From: Mycobacterium pinniadriaticum
GTDB taxonomy: Bacteria; Actinomycetota; Actinomycetes; Mycobacteriales; Mycobacteriaceae
Length of the DNA stretch: 64,000 nt
Direction of reading: 5' to 3'
Assembly (NCBI RefSeq): GCF_026242045.1
Contig: NZ_JAPJDO010000020.1
Span: 48,114 to 112,113, forward strand
Below are positions 51,819 to 61,303 of the stretch, one piece after another; the first letter of the stretch is position 1; each line of letters starts with the position of its first letter. The translations under genes were made by a program, and so were the position numbers. Under the pieces are notes generated by a model. The model was not told the DNA's origin. It did no database searches and was given only the letters and a program-made list of their open reading frames with translations.

Positions 51819-53050
51819 TCCGGCCCACCGTCGTCTACCTGGTGTCGCGTTTCCCGGTCACCTCCGAGACGTTCATCGTGCGCGAGATCGAGGCGTTGAA
51901 TTCCTCGGGCAGGTTCGACGTGGAGCTGCGATCGCTGTTCTCGTCACCGGACAGTCCGGTGCATGAGATTGCCCGACGATGGAATGAGCGCCTGGTCCGG
52001 CCCACTCCCGCCGCCGCGGCGGTTGGCTTCGGCTGGGCGCTTCTGACCCGGCCGCTGGCGCTGTTGGCAGTGCTTGTAGCGGTTATCGGCGGCTACCACC
52101 GACGTCCTCCGCTGGCTGTCCGGGCGTTGGTCACGGTTCTTCTGGCATGTGCGCACGCACGGGATCTGGCTCGTCGGCCTGGCCCGCTGCATGTGCATGC
52201 GCACTATGCCACCTACCCTGCGCTGGCGGCATGGGTTTGTCGGCGCCTCATCGGTACGGACTACAGCTTCACCGTGCACGCCCACGACCTCTACGTCGAT
52301 ACCTCGATGTTGGATCGGAAGATCTCTGACGCGCGCTACGTAGTGACGATCTCGGAGTACAACCGGGTCCTGTTGGAACGGCACAACGCGGCGCACACGC
52401 CGATACACGTGGTGCATGCCGGCATAGACACCGCCGCTTACCGATTCCGGCCCCGTGGTGTGCCCAGGCAGGGCGCCGTTCGGGCTCTGACCGTCGCGTC
52501 GCTGCAGTCCTACAAGGGTCACGCGGTGCTGCTGGATGCGCTCGCACTAGGCGGCCCGGGCGTCGATCGGATCGCGCTCGACCTCATCGGTGATGGCGTG
52601 TTGCGCGGCGATCTGGAGGATCTGGTCGACCGACTCGGCCTGCGTGAGCGGGTCCGTTTCCTGGGGAGCTGCAGCGAGGACCAGGTCCGTTCCGCACTCG
52701 AAACTGCGGACCTGTTCGTCCTGCCGAGTATCGTCGCCGACGACGGCCAGATGGAAGGGCTGCCGGTGGCCTTGATGGAGGCGCTGGCCTGCGGGGTGCC
52801 GACGGTCTCTACCGATCTGTCCGGCATCCCGGAGATCGTCGTCGACGGGGTCACCGGGCTTCTGGCCAAGCCCGGCGACAGTGTCGGCCTGAACCGCACC
52901 CTGGCGGAGATGGTGCAATTGGGAAGCGCAGCAGTGAAATTCGCCGAGGCCGGAAGGTTGCTGGTCACTCGCGAGTTCGATCTGGAGAAGACGATCTGCG
53001 AACTCGGCGAACTGCTAGCCGGATCGTTTTCCGGGACAGGCCACCTCTAG
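51815..53050 (+). CDS. Glycosyltransferase, GT4 family (WcaL/EpsF-like)
   Basis: A 411-residue GT4 enzyme. VVYLVSRFPVTSETFIVREI is the start typical of colanic-acid-type transferases such as WcaL. Later segments are HAHYATYPALAAW, FTVHAHDLYVD, VHAGIDTAAYRF, and PSIVADDGQMEGLPVALMEA with the E-x7-E pair. A hydrophobic stretch near residues 70-110 may dip into the membrane. It is the last plus-strand gene of the cluster; its stop shares CTAG (53047-53050) with the convergent BcsB-like gene. Confidence 0.9.
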   Translation: MIRPTVVYLVSRFPVTSETFIVREIEALNSSGRFDVELRSLFSSPDSPVHEIARRWNERLVRPTPAAAAVGFGWALLTRPLALLAVLVAVIGGYHRRPPLAVRALVTVLLACAHARDLARRPGPLHVHAHYATYPALAAWVCRRLIGTDYSFTVHAHDLYVDTSMLDRKISDARYVVTISEYNRVLLERHNAAHTPIHVVHAGIDTAAYRFRPRGVPRQGAVRALTVASLQSYKGHAVLLDALALGGPGVDRIALDLIGDGVLRGDLEDLVDRLGLRERVRFLGSCSEDQVRSALETADLFVLPSIVADDGQMEGLPVALMEALACGVPTVSTDLSGIPEIVVDGVTGLLAKPGDSVGLNRTLAEMVQLGSAAVKFAEAGRLLVTREFDLEKTICELGELLAGSFSGTGHL

Positions 53051-55053
53051 GTCGTCTCGTCTCGTTTGTGTGCGCGATGCGAATTGCCGTGGCTCCTCCG
53101 CGATCTGCGACCGCCCAGCCAGAAGGCTCCGACAGCGATGACTATCGCTGTTGTGACGCCGACTGCCGTCCACCAAGCCGGTACGGCGGCAGCGGTCTGA
53201 CCAGACTTCTGGTCATTTTCGGGCGACACGGGTGGGCCATAAACACTCTGCGGTGTGCGGCCCGGGACCAGCTGCGGCGCTTGGCCCTCAACCGCGACCA
53301 CGACGCTTCCGCGCAGCTTCGACCACCCCTTCGGATCGTCGTCGAGCCACCGCAACAATTCGTCGAGCTGCTCCGGCGCCCCGTTCGATGTCGCCACCAG
53401 CAGTGAGCGTTGGCCGTCGATGACGGTCTGCAGTGACCCGAACCGGATCCCCGGATCGAGGGTCAGGGTGGTTTCCTGGTCGCTATCGCCAAAGCCCTTG
53501 AGGGTCAGCTGACGGTCCCGGTCGCTGACGGGGAGCACGACCGAGGAGTCCTCCCAGCTGTCTGGACTGACGAGGATCGCTGGGTCGGTGCTGTCGATGG
53601 CCTGCTTCAGCGATGTCACCTGGGTCTGCAGCGGCATGACGCTGAGGTGTTGGAGTCCAACGATGATTTGTGTTGCGCGTGCGGTATCAGCAAAGTTCTG
53701 AGTCCCTAGGCCAACCTGCATCCGCGGCATCAGGGCCTGCGGCAGCGAAAGGAAGCCGGCGGGGATAGGCGGCTGGGCCGGAGTGCTCTCGACGACGGTA
53801 TCGCCGTTGATCGTCAGGGTGATGGGCCTGAACTCGTTGCAGCGCCCGGTGTGTCCGCTCGTTTCGATCCCGATAACGAGATTGGTGTAGCGGCTCAGGA
53901 GCCGGTCGGGGACCTCGACCCAGTGATCGATCGCGCCGGCCCGCTCGACTGACCACGAGTCGAAGATCTCTCCGTCAACCGATGCGGTGAGTTGTGCACC
54001 GAGGTCACTGGGGACAGGGGTGTAGGAACCCATCAAGTGCAGCCGAAACCCCTGACTAGGGTGGCCGAAACGGGTCTGATCGAGTGCGATGCCCACCTGT
54101 GGAGAAACACTCGCGTTGGACAGCGACGGCTGGCCCAGCTGAGCCAACGTCGTCGAGTCACCCGGCAGCGGCGGGCTGGGATGCAACTCACTCGCTGTGA
54201 CCTTGGTGCTGACCGCCATGTTCAAGGAGGGGTCGGTGAGCAGCCTCGTCTGGTTGGTCAGTTTGTCCGGTGGCCCGGAGATGAGAAGTTGGGGGGCGGG
54301 GCCGGTGAGTGAAAGACCAGCGTCGGGGCCTTCTTTGATGACGATCTGGCGTTCCATCGGTTGCGGCGCCACGTCGATTGTGGTCGCGCCGTCGGCCAGC
54401 GGTGCGAGGATCACGCGTGGTTCCTGGGTTCGATATCGTGCCTGCACCGCAGCGGCCAACTGTACCGCTGCGTCGGATTCGGCCTGCGACGGCGTCGACG
54501 GCACCCCAATCGTCAGCACGCGCAGGATCGGTGGCAGGAAGTCGGCGACGTTTGTCGGCGGCACCTCGGTACCGGCATAGGTGATCGAACTGTCGATCAG
54601 CCCGACCGGGTTCAGCTGATCCAGACAGTAGCCGTCCTCGGCAAGCGAGGTCAGTCTGAGCGTCACACTGGCCGAATCGTCGACGACGTCGAGGCCACCC
54701 AGCGGAATCACCACGGGGGCGAGGTCGGCCAGCGGCAAGCCGATCCTGCTGATCAGCCGGTCGTCCTGCATGACGGACAGGATCCCGGACCTCATCGGAA
54801 ACGGCAGGTCGACGGTGGCGTTCAGGGTGTCGGGGATCAGTCCCGGCGGTACCGGAAACGACAGCGAGGCCGACGTCGCGTCACCGAAGAACCACAGCGA
54901 GGTCTCCGAACCCACAGCGGCCAGCGACAGTGTCGTGGCGAGGGCGGAACCTGGGTCGTCATCCGGTTCGGCATTGCTCGGGGGTGCTACCCAGACCAGC
55001 AGAGCCATCACGGCGGTGAATGCTCCGACGCGGAGCAGCAGTCTCGGTCTCAT
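53047..55053 (-). CDS. BcsB-like periplasmic/membrane-anchored polysaccharide synthase subunit
   Basis: A 668-residue exported protein: signal peptide (LLLRVGAFTAVMALLVWVA), then repeated carbohydrate-binding-like beta domains and alpha/beta modules, and a C-terminal membrane anchor (WWTAVGVTTAIVIAVGAFWL) with a basic tail. This is the layout of BcsB, the periplasmic partner of cellulose synthase; SFPVPPGLIPDTLNATVDLP and WVEVPDRLLSRYTNLVI are typical BcsB-like strands. No BcsA-type synthase is in the window. It may guide the Wzy-made polymer outward, or partner a synthase elsewhere. Confidence 0.75.
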   Translation of the reverse strand: MRPRLLLRVGAFTAVMALLVWVAPPSNAEPDDDPGSALATTLSLAAVGSETSLWFFGDATSASLSFPVPPGLIPDTLNATVDLPFPMRSGILSVMQDDRLISRIGLPLADLAPVVIPLGGLDVVDDSASVTLRLTSLAEDGYCLDQLNPVGLIDSSITYAGTEVPPTNVADFLPPILRVLTIGVPSTPSQAESDAAVQLAAAVQARYRTQEPRVILAPLADGATTIDVAPQPMERQIVIKEGPDAGLSLTGPAPQLLISGPPDKLTNQTRLLTDPSLNMAVSTKVTASELHPSPPLPGDSTTLAQLGQPSLSNASVSPQVGIALDQTRFGHPSQGFRLHLMGSYTPVPSDLGAQLTASVDGEIFDSWSVERAGAIDHWVEVPDRLLSRYTNLVIGIETSGHTGRCNEFRPITLTINGDTVVESTPAQPPIPAGFLSLPQALMPRMQVGLGTQNFADTARATQIIVGLQHLSVMPLQTQVTSLKQAIDSTDPAILVSPDSWEDSSVVLPVSDRDRQLTLKGFGDSDQETTLTLDPGIRFGSLQTVIDGQRSLLVATSNGAPEQLDELLRWLDDDPKGWSKLRGSVVVAVEGQAPQLVPGRTPQSVYGPPVSPENDQKSGQTAAAVPAWWTAVGVTTAIVIAVGAFWLGGRRSRRSHGNSHRAHKRDETT

Positions 55054-55142
55054 TGCTGGAATAGTAGACAGCCGCGTCCTCTCGTTGTCTTAAGGCGCGT
55101 GCTGTCGGTCTATCCGCTGTGGACGCGCGTGCTGCCGTTCGG

Positions 55143-57227
55143 TCAAGCCTGCAGGCCAGCCGTCCCGCCCAACGGAGCGAGCACCCTCAACTCCGACCAC
55201 GGAATCTTGCCCATGTCGTAAAAGTCCCAGGCAAGCCCGGCGTCGGCCCATACCGATCCCGGATAGCTCGAGGTGGCGTCGTCGGCCAGTTCGAACGCGA
55301 ACGCCATGCGAGCCGACCCCTGGTCGACGATGTAGGCGCCGTAGGTCTGCAGGGTCTTGGCGATCACCTTCTCGCCCGGCGTGATCCCGGGGATGGAGTC
55401 GATGTCCAGGTTGGGGTTCAGCTGAATGCGGTAGCCCTCGGGTATGGGGACGGCGACTCCGGCCCAGTTCTGACCGTCCGATTTCCCGGCCGGATAGACG
55501 AAGTCCGGTCCCGCGAGGTCGGTGGAGAAGGCCAGTGCGTGGTTGAGCCCGGTATCGGCCTCGACGGCGGCGCTGAACTCCGCGGCCGTGACGACTCCCG
55601 CATACCGGGCGATATTCGCTGCGGTCGCCGATCCTGACTGGTCGATGCCGTCGCCGTCGAGGGCTGTCATACCTCCCCACGACCCGGACCAGGTGTCGGT
55701 GGCGCGGTCATACTTGGCCTGCCAGATGCCGAAGGCCGTTCCCGTCACGGAATCCAGAACCGCAATGTGGCCGTCCGAACCTGGGGGCACCACGGTTCCC
55801 TCGGGGATCGGTACGGTGGCGGTACCGAACGGGTCGTTGCCCCACGGTTGGGTGAGGTCTACGTCGTACCGGGGTGTACTGGTTGTGATGTCTGACGTCG
55901 AAACCAGGGTGACTGCGTATTCGTAGAGGTTGGCGATGTGAAGTTCACCGGGATCAGCCAGGTAACCGACCCAGGTCGCGCTGTTGTCGTCCATCACCGC
56001 GTCCGCGGAGATCGGTTTCCAGAGCCAGTCTGCGGCCTGGAAGTATCCGGGGATATCGGAGCCGGGCGGCTGCGACTCGACCGCGGCCGCGACTACCGTG
56101 ACCGAGTCGAGTCTCAGGTTGCGATCGCCTAACCTGCGTGAAAAAAGGTCGTTGGTGAACGCGATGCTCACCGTGTGGGTGCCGGCCGGCGCGGAGAAGG
56201 GAATGGTGTAATCGGCCCAGGACGTAGCCGACACCGAAACCGTCGACACCAGTTTTCCGTCAACCGAGACGCTCATGACCGGTGCACCCCGGAACTGGTC
56301 TCCCTTGGCCCGGATCACCAAACTGGTGAGTTCGGGAAGCGACACGATCGTCGAGGCTGACGAATTCCTCGCCAGGACAAGAGCCGCACCGCCCGATGCG
56401 GTCGCGTCCGTGTAGGTTCTGCCATTCCTGGCCCGGGAGAGGGTCAGGGATTCGGCTTCGATGACGACGTCCGCGCCTTCCGGGGCGGTGGTGCCCGCAG
56501 TAGCGGCGGCGATATCCGACCCGTTGCTCGGATCAGTGGTTTGCGCTGCACTGACCGTCACAATGGGTGCCGGGGAGAAGGGTCGGCTCCGCCGCCACAC
56601 GGACGTCAATGCGGTCAGCAAGAGCGAGCCCTGCGCGCGAGTAGTTGGCGTTGCGTGAGTGGCGGCGGCGGTGGCGGCTGGAGCAGATGCCACGGCCGAC
56701 AGGCTCGCCGAGGACTCCGTGGGTTCGGATACCGATGTCGCGGAGCGGGACGGTGATGAAGTCCGAGCGATTCTGTCGTTGCGGGCGCGGGTGGCAACTC
56801 GGGGTGAGTCGCCCCGAGTGCCCAACGTGGCTTCTCTCGAGGATCTGGGTGTTTTCAGCTTGGCGCCGCGGGCAGACGGTGAGGCTGAATCTTGCTTGGT
56901 GGCCGGTCCCTTTGTGCGCTCAGTCGAGGATTTTGGCGAATCGGAGCCGTCGCTGTCTGCCAGGGCGATGCCGGGCGATGCGACGATGGCGACCCCGACT
57001 CCCAGGGCCACCGCCAATGCCCCGACGTGGCCGATATGCTTGGTGTTCGCGGACTGAGTGCGCTTTGCTGCGTCGGTGGTGTGTCGCGCTGAAGCGCCCG
57101 GCAAGAACTGTTTCAAACCACGTTTGTCAATCGCAGCAAACTTTGGATCAGCCAACGTGTCGCTTGATTCGAGGGTTCCGCCAGTCCCTGTCCGCTGGCG
57201 CATGGATATGTGTTCTCCTGCTGACAT
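55143..57227 (-). CDS. Large exported protein with carbohydrate-binding module and shared C-terminal domain
   Basis: A 694-residue protein. A long basic N-terminal extension precedes a signal helix (IGHVGALAVALGVGVAIVAS, cleavage near IALADS), a pattern of large mycobacterial exported proteins. A Ser/Thr-rich linker (about residues 95-230) follows. Then comes a CBM36/60-like calcium-dependent module (about 240-365: VVIEAESLTLS, YTIPFSAPAGTHTVSIAFTN). The C-terminal domain (about 430-690) shares VPIPEG, GSDGHIAVLD, HALAF, ITPGEKVIAK, YGAYIVD and PWSELRVL with the lipoprotein at 49735. ATG 57227 has GGGAGG six bases upstream. Probable cell-surface polysaccharide binding; enzyme activity is unproven. 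Confidence 0.78.
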   Translation of the reverse strand: MSAGEHISMRQRTGTGGTLESSDTLADPKFAAIDKRGLKQFLPGASARHTTDAAKRTQSANTKHIGHVGALAVALGVGVAIVASPGIALADSDGSDSPKSSTERTKGPATKQDSASPSARGAKLKTPRSSREATLGTRGDSPRVATRARNDRIARTSSPSRSATSVSEPTESSASLSAVASAPAATAAATHATPTTRAQGSLLLTALTSVWRRSRPFSPAPIVTVSAAQTTDPSNGSDIAAATAGTTAPEGADVVIEAESLTLSRARNGRTYTDATASGGAALVLARNSSASTIVSLPELTSLVIRAKGDQFRGAPVMSVSVDGKLVSTVSVSATSWADYTIPFSAPAGTHTVSIAFTNDLFSRRLGDRNLRLDSVTVVAAAVESQPPGSDIPGYFQAADWLWKPISADAVMDDNSATWVGYLADPGELHIANLYEYAVTLVSTSDITTSTPRYDVDLTQPWGNDPFGTATVPIPEGTVVPPGSDGHIAVLDSVTGTAFGIWQAKYDRATDTWSGSWGGMTALDGDGIDQSGSATAANIARYAGVVTAAEFSAAVEADTGLNHALAFSTDLAGPDFVYPAGKSDGQNWAGVAVPIPEGYRIQLNPNLDIDSIPGITPGEKVIAKTLQTYGAYIVDQGSARMAFAFELADDATSSYPGSVWADAGLAWDFYDMGKIPWSELRVLAPLGGTAGLQA

Positions 57228-57566
57228 GTCCAGCCTCCCAAGCGAGTTCGGGGTTGGCGTCCGGCGACTGTTCTGCGGTGAACCAACAGATCCCGATGGA
57301 CGGAAACTATCAGCTGCGAATGCATCCCGCCCGGGCTTCGCGAAGTGGTTGACAAGAATTTCGCAGGGGTTCTCCAACGTTGCGAGTGGGTCTGTGCTCA
57401 GCCGTACTTGAAAGGTGTTGTCGCAGTCCATTTGTCGATTGACAACCGGGTTTCCTTATGAAACGAGTGCCTTGTCTGGCTGATGTGCGGCGTCAATGCA
57501 GCGCAGAACCCCGCGACGCGAAAGAGTTTGACGGGTCCGGTCGACGGGGCGCGGAAACGGCTGAGG

Positions 57567-57840
57567 CTAAATCGTGCCCGTGTCCGGAGACGGTCGCAAA
57601 GGGTAGTCGTCTTGGATTCCGGGGTAGTGGTTCGCGCCAAAGCGGTCGCCGTGGCTGGCGCTGATCTTCTCGATCCAATTCATCTGGTACTCCAGCGACA
57701 CCAGGAACAAGCCCGTTCGTCTGGTGGGCGCCGTTCTTGCCGACCGGTGTGGCGATCTGCTGCTCGCGTCCATCTGGTCCGGCGGTCAATGATGACTGCC
57801 CCGGAACCGGCGCCCGAATTAATGGTGAGGTCCGCTCACA
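57567..57840 (-). pseudogene. Degraded gene remnant between the polysaccharide cluster and glnA1
   Basis: Three minus-strand frames in succession look protein-like. One has INSGAGSGAVIID (about 57825-57785), the next REQQIATPVGKNGAHQTNG (about 57770-57715), and the last FLVSLEYQMNWIEKISASHG with GDRFGANHYPGIQDDYPLRP, ending at 57567. Together they suggest the C-terminal part of a once-exported protein with at least two frameshifts. I do not recognise the family. The rest of 57228-57905 shows no gene. Confidence 0.45.
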
Positions 57841-57905
57841 ACGAAACCACCCGCGTCATTCCCGGTGTGGGATGCGCGCGGGTGGTCTCGTGAAGCCGGA
57901 CGTGA

Positions 57906-59342
<1,437 letters not shown>

Positions 59343-59409
59343 TTACAACTCCTTCGGTGCAGCCGGTTTTGCGCATGTGTCGGCACAGTGGTTTGTAAAC
59401 CCGCGGCTG

Positions 59410-59441
59410 ACGCTATGAAGCTGATGTTGCACCTCCGTCAA
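59410..59441 (-). promoter_or_regulatory. Candidate glnA1 promoter
   Basis: On the minus strand TTGACG (59441-59436) is a good -35. A TANNNT-type TAGCGT lies at 59415-59410, 20 bases on, and TCATAG at 17 bases is another -10 choice. The GlnR-like box abuts the -35 on its upstream side, the position expected for activation. Confidence 0.5.
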
Positions 59442-59447
59442 GCTCAT

Positions 59448-59463
59448 GTTGCGCCAACGTTAC
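59448..59463 (-). promoter_or_regulatory. GlnR box upstream of glnA1
   Basis: On the minus strand GTAACGTTGGCGCAAC is a complete match to gTnAC-n6-GnAAC with AC-n9-AC spacing. It lies about 106 bases before the glnA1 start codon and six bases upstream of TTGACG. Binding by GlnR is inferred. Confidence 0.65.
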
Positions 59464-59521
59464 GCATCCCGAGTGCTGGCGCAGCGCAAGGTGTTGCCGC
59501 GGACCCGCCTATCCTAGGCAC

Positions 59522-59986
59522 ATGGCGCGTGAGATCGGATCCTGGCTGTCCGGACCCGAAGGGGTGAAGCCCGGTGACGACGGCGGCCGGCCCGGCCAGG
59601 CGCTTGGGCTGCCCGAATCCGGGCCGCGTTCGCTGGCGAGGATGGGCCGGCGCTTCCTGGCGCTGCTGATCGACTGGTTGATCGCCTATGGGCTGGCCGC
59701 GCTGGCAATGTCGTTGGGAATCGTCGGCATCTCCACGCTGTCGACGGCGGTACTGCTGATCTGGCTGGTGCTGGGCGTGCTGTCGGTGCGATTGTTCGGG
59801 TTCACGCCGGGCCAGTACGCGCTCGGGTTGATGGTGATTCCGGTGGACAACCGCCAACACGTCGGGAGCGGGCGTGCGCTCGGGCGCGGTCTGCTGCTGT
59901 CGCTGGTGATCCCCGGCTTGTTCACCGACGCCGACGGGCGCGGGCTGCAGGACCGGTTCACGATGACGGCCGTCGTGCGCCGCTGA
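59522..59986 (+). CDS. RDD-family membrane protein
   Basis: A 154-residue protein with the RDD-type start of the membrane domain, RMGRRFLALLIDWLIAYGLA, and two further helices (STLSTAVLLIWLVLGVLSV and a C-terminal ALGRGLLLSLVIPGLF). FGFTPGQYALGLMVI is the conserved RDD loop. It matches M. tuberculosis Rv2219A beside glnA1. Function is unproven; some RDD proteins act in ion exchange. It is divergent from glnA1. Confidence 0.88.
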   Translation: MAREIGSWLSGPEGVKPGDDGGRPGQALGLPESGPRSLARMGRRFLALLIDWLIAYGLAALAMSLGIVGISTLSTAVLLIWLVLGVLSVRLFGFTPGQYALGLMVIPVDNRQHVGSGRALGRGLLLSLVIPGLFTDADGRGLQDRFTMTAVVRR

Positions 59987-60011
59987 GAATTGTCCCCCGC
60001 CTATGGCATAC

Positions 60012-60027
60012 TCGAACGCATGTTCGA
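60012..60027. promoter_or_regulatory. SOS box (LexA site) over the HNH gene start
   Basis: TCGAACGCATGTTCGA is a perfect copy of the mycobacterial LexA consensus TCGAAC-N4-GTTCGA. It overlaps the start codon ATG at 60020-60022, so LexA would block transcription at the gene start. DUF222/13E12-family genes in M. tuberculosis are known to carry such sites. Confidence 0.85.
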
Positions 60028-61303
60028 AGAGTTGTGGGAGGTTGATCCGGACGCTGAGGAATCGGTGCTGGTGGAGCGGATCGCGGCGCTGGAGCGGTTG
60101 AAGTCGGCGGCGGCGGCTGGGCAGGCTCGGTTGGCGGCCGCTCTGGATGCTGCGCGTCGGTCTGCTGAGGCGGCGGCGGGGGTTGGGGCGGCGCGGCGGG
60201 GACGCGGGCTGGCTGCCGAGGTGGCGTTGGCTCGGCGGGATTCCCCGGCTCGGGGTGGGCGGCATTTGGGTTTGGCGAAGGCGTTGGTGTACGAGATGCC
60301 GCACACGTTGGCGGCGTTGGAGTCCGGGGTGCTTTCGGAGTGGCGGGCCACCATCGTGGTGCGGGAGTCGGCCTGTCTGGATGTTGAGGATCGCCGCCGT
60401 CTGGATGAGGAATTGTGTTCGGACCGCGACTGCTTGGACGGTGTCGGGGATGCGGCGCTGGCCGCCAAAGCCAAGGCGATCGCCTACCGGCTGGATCCGC
60501 ATGCGGTGGTGGAGCGGGCGGCCAAGGCTGCTGATGAGCGTACGGTGACGATCCGCCCCGCGCCGGACACCATGACGTATCTGACCGCACTACTGCCGGT
60601 GGCTGCGGGGGTGTCGGTGTATGCCGCGCTCACGCGGGAGGCCGACGGGTGTTGTGATGGACGCTCGCGTGGGCAGGTCATGGCCGACGTGTTGGTCGAG
60701 CGGGTGACCGGTCGGCCGACAGATGAGGCCGTGCCGGTGGCGGTCAATGTGGTGATCTCTGATCAGGCGCTGTTGGGTGTGCAGCAGGGTGCGGCGGTGA
60801 TCGCCGGTTACGGGTCGGTGCCCTCGGCGGTGGCTCAGAAGATGGTGCTGGATGCGGTGGCCGATACGCGGTCTCGGGCCACGCTGCGCCGGTTGTATGC
60901 CGCCCCGGCCAGCGGGGCGTTGGTCGCCGTGGAGTCGCGGTCGCGGTTGTTCCCGAAAGGGTTGGCCGATTTCATCGGCCTGCGCGATCAGCGGTGTCGG
61001 ACCCCGTATTGTGATGCGCCCATCCGGCACAGTGATCACGCGAAGCCGTATCGGCGCGGCGGTGCCACCAGTTCGGTCAACGGGCTGGGCATGTGTGAGG
61101 CGTGCAACTACGCCAAGGAGTCAGCGGGCTGGACAGTGACCACCGACGTCGACGAGAACGGTAGGCACACCGCCGAATTCACCACCCCTACCGGGAAGCA
61201 CTACCACTCGATCGCTCCACCGATGCCCGGCACACCGAAGATCCCGATGACCGCCGCGGAGATGTACCTCAACGGCGAACTGTTACGCGTCATCGCCGCC
61301 TAA
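60020..61303 (+). CDS. DUF222 / HNH endonuclease (13E12-repeat family)
   Basis: A 427-residue protein: an N-terminal helical DUF222 domain (about residues 1-290) and a C-terminal HNH nuclease (about 320-375) with CRTPYCDAPIRHSDHAKPYR and a later GMCEACNYAKES, giving zinc Cys pairs and the HNH histidines. The family is repeated many times in mycobacterial genomes and often lies at variable sites. ATG 60020 lies in the SOS box, so the gene should be induced by DNA damage. Leaderless translation is likely. The stop converges with the amidohydrolase stop within four bases. Confidence 0.9.
   Translation: MFEELWEVDPDAEESVLVERIAALERLKSAAAAGQARLAAALDAARRSAEAAAGVGAARRGRGLAAEVALARRDSPARGGRHLGLAKALVYEMPHTLAALESGVLSEWRATIVVRESACLDVEDRRRLDEELCSDRDCLDGVGDAALAAKAKAIAYRLDPHAVVERAAKAADERTVTIRPAPDTMTYLTALLPVAAGVSVYAALTREADGCCDGRSRGQVMADVLVERVTGRPTDEAVPVAVNVVISDQALLGVQQGAAVIAGYGSVPSAVAQKMVLDAVADTRSRATLRRLYAAPASGALVAVESRSRLFPKGLADFIGLRDQRCRTPYCDAPIRHSDHAKPYRRGGATSSVNGLGMCEACNYAKESAGWTVTTDVDENGRHTAEFTTPTGKHYHSIAPPMPGTPKIPMTAAEMYLNGELLRVIAA

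Noticed and set aside
57398..57640. An 80-residue minus-strand frame between the exported protein and glnA1
   Set aside because: Basic, low-information sequence without a ribosome site; overlaps the remnant at 57567.
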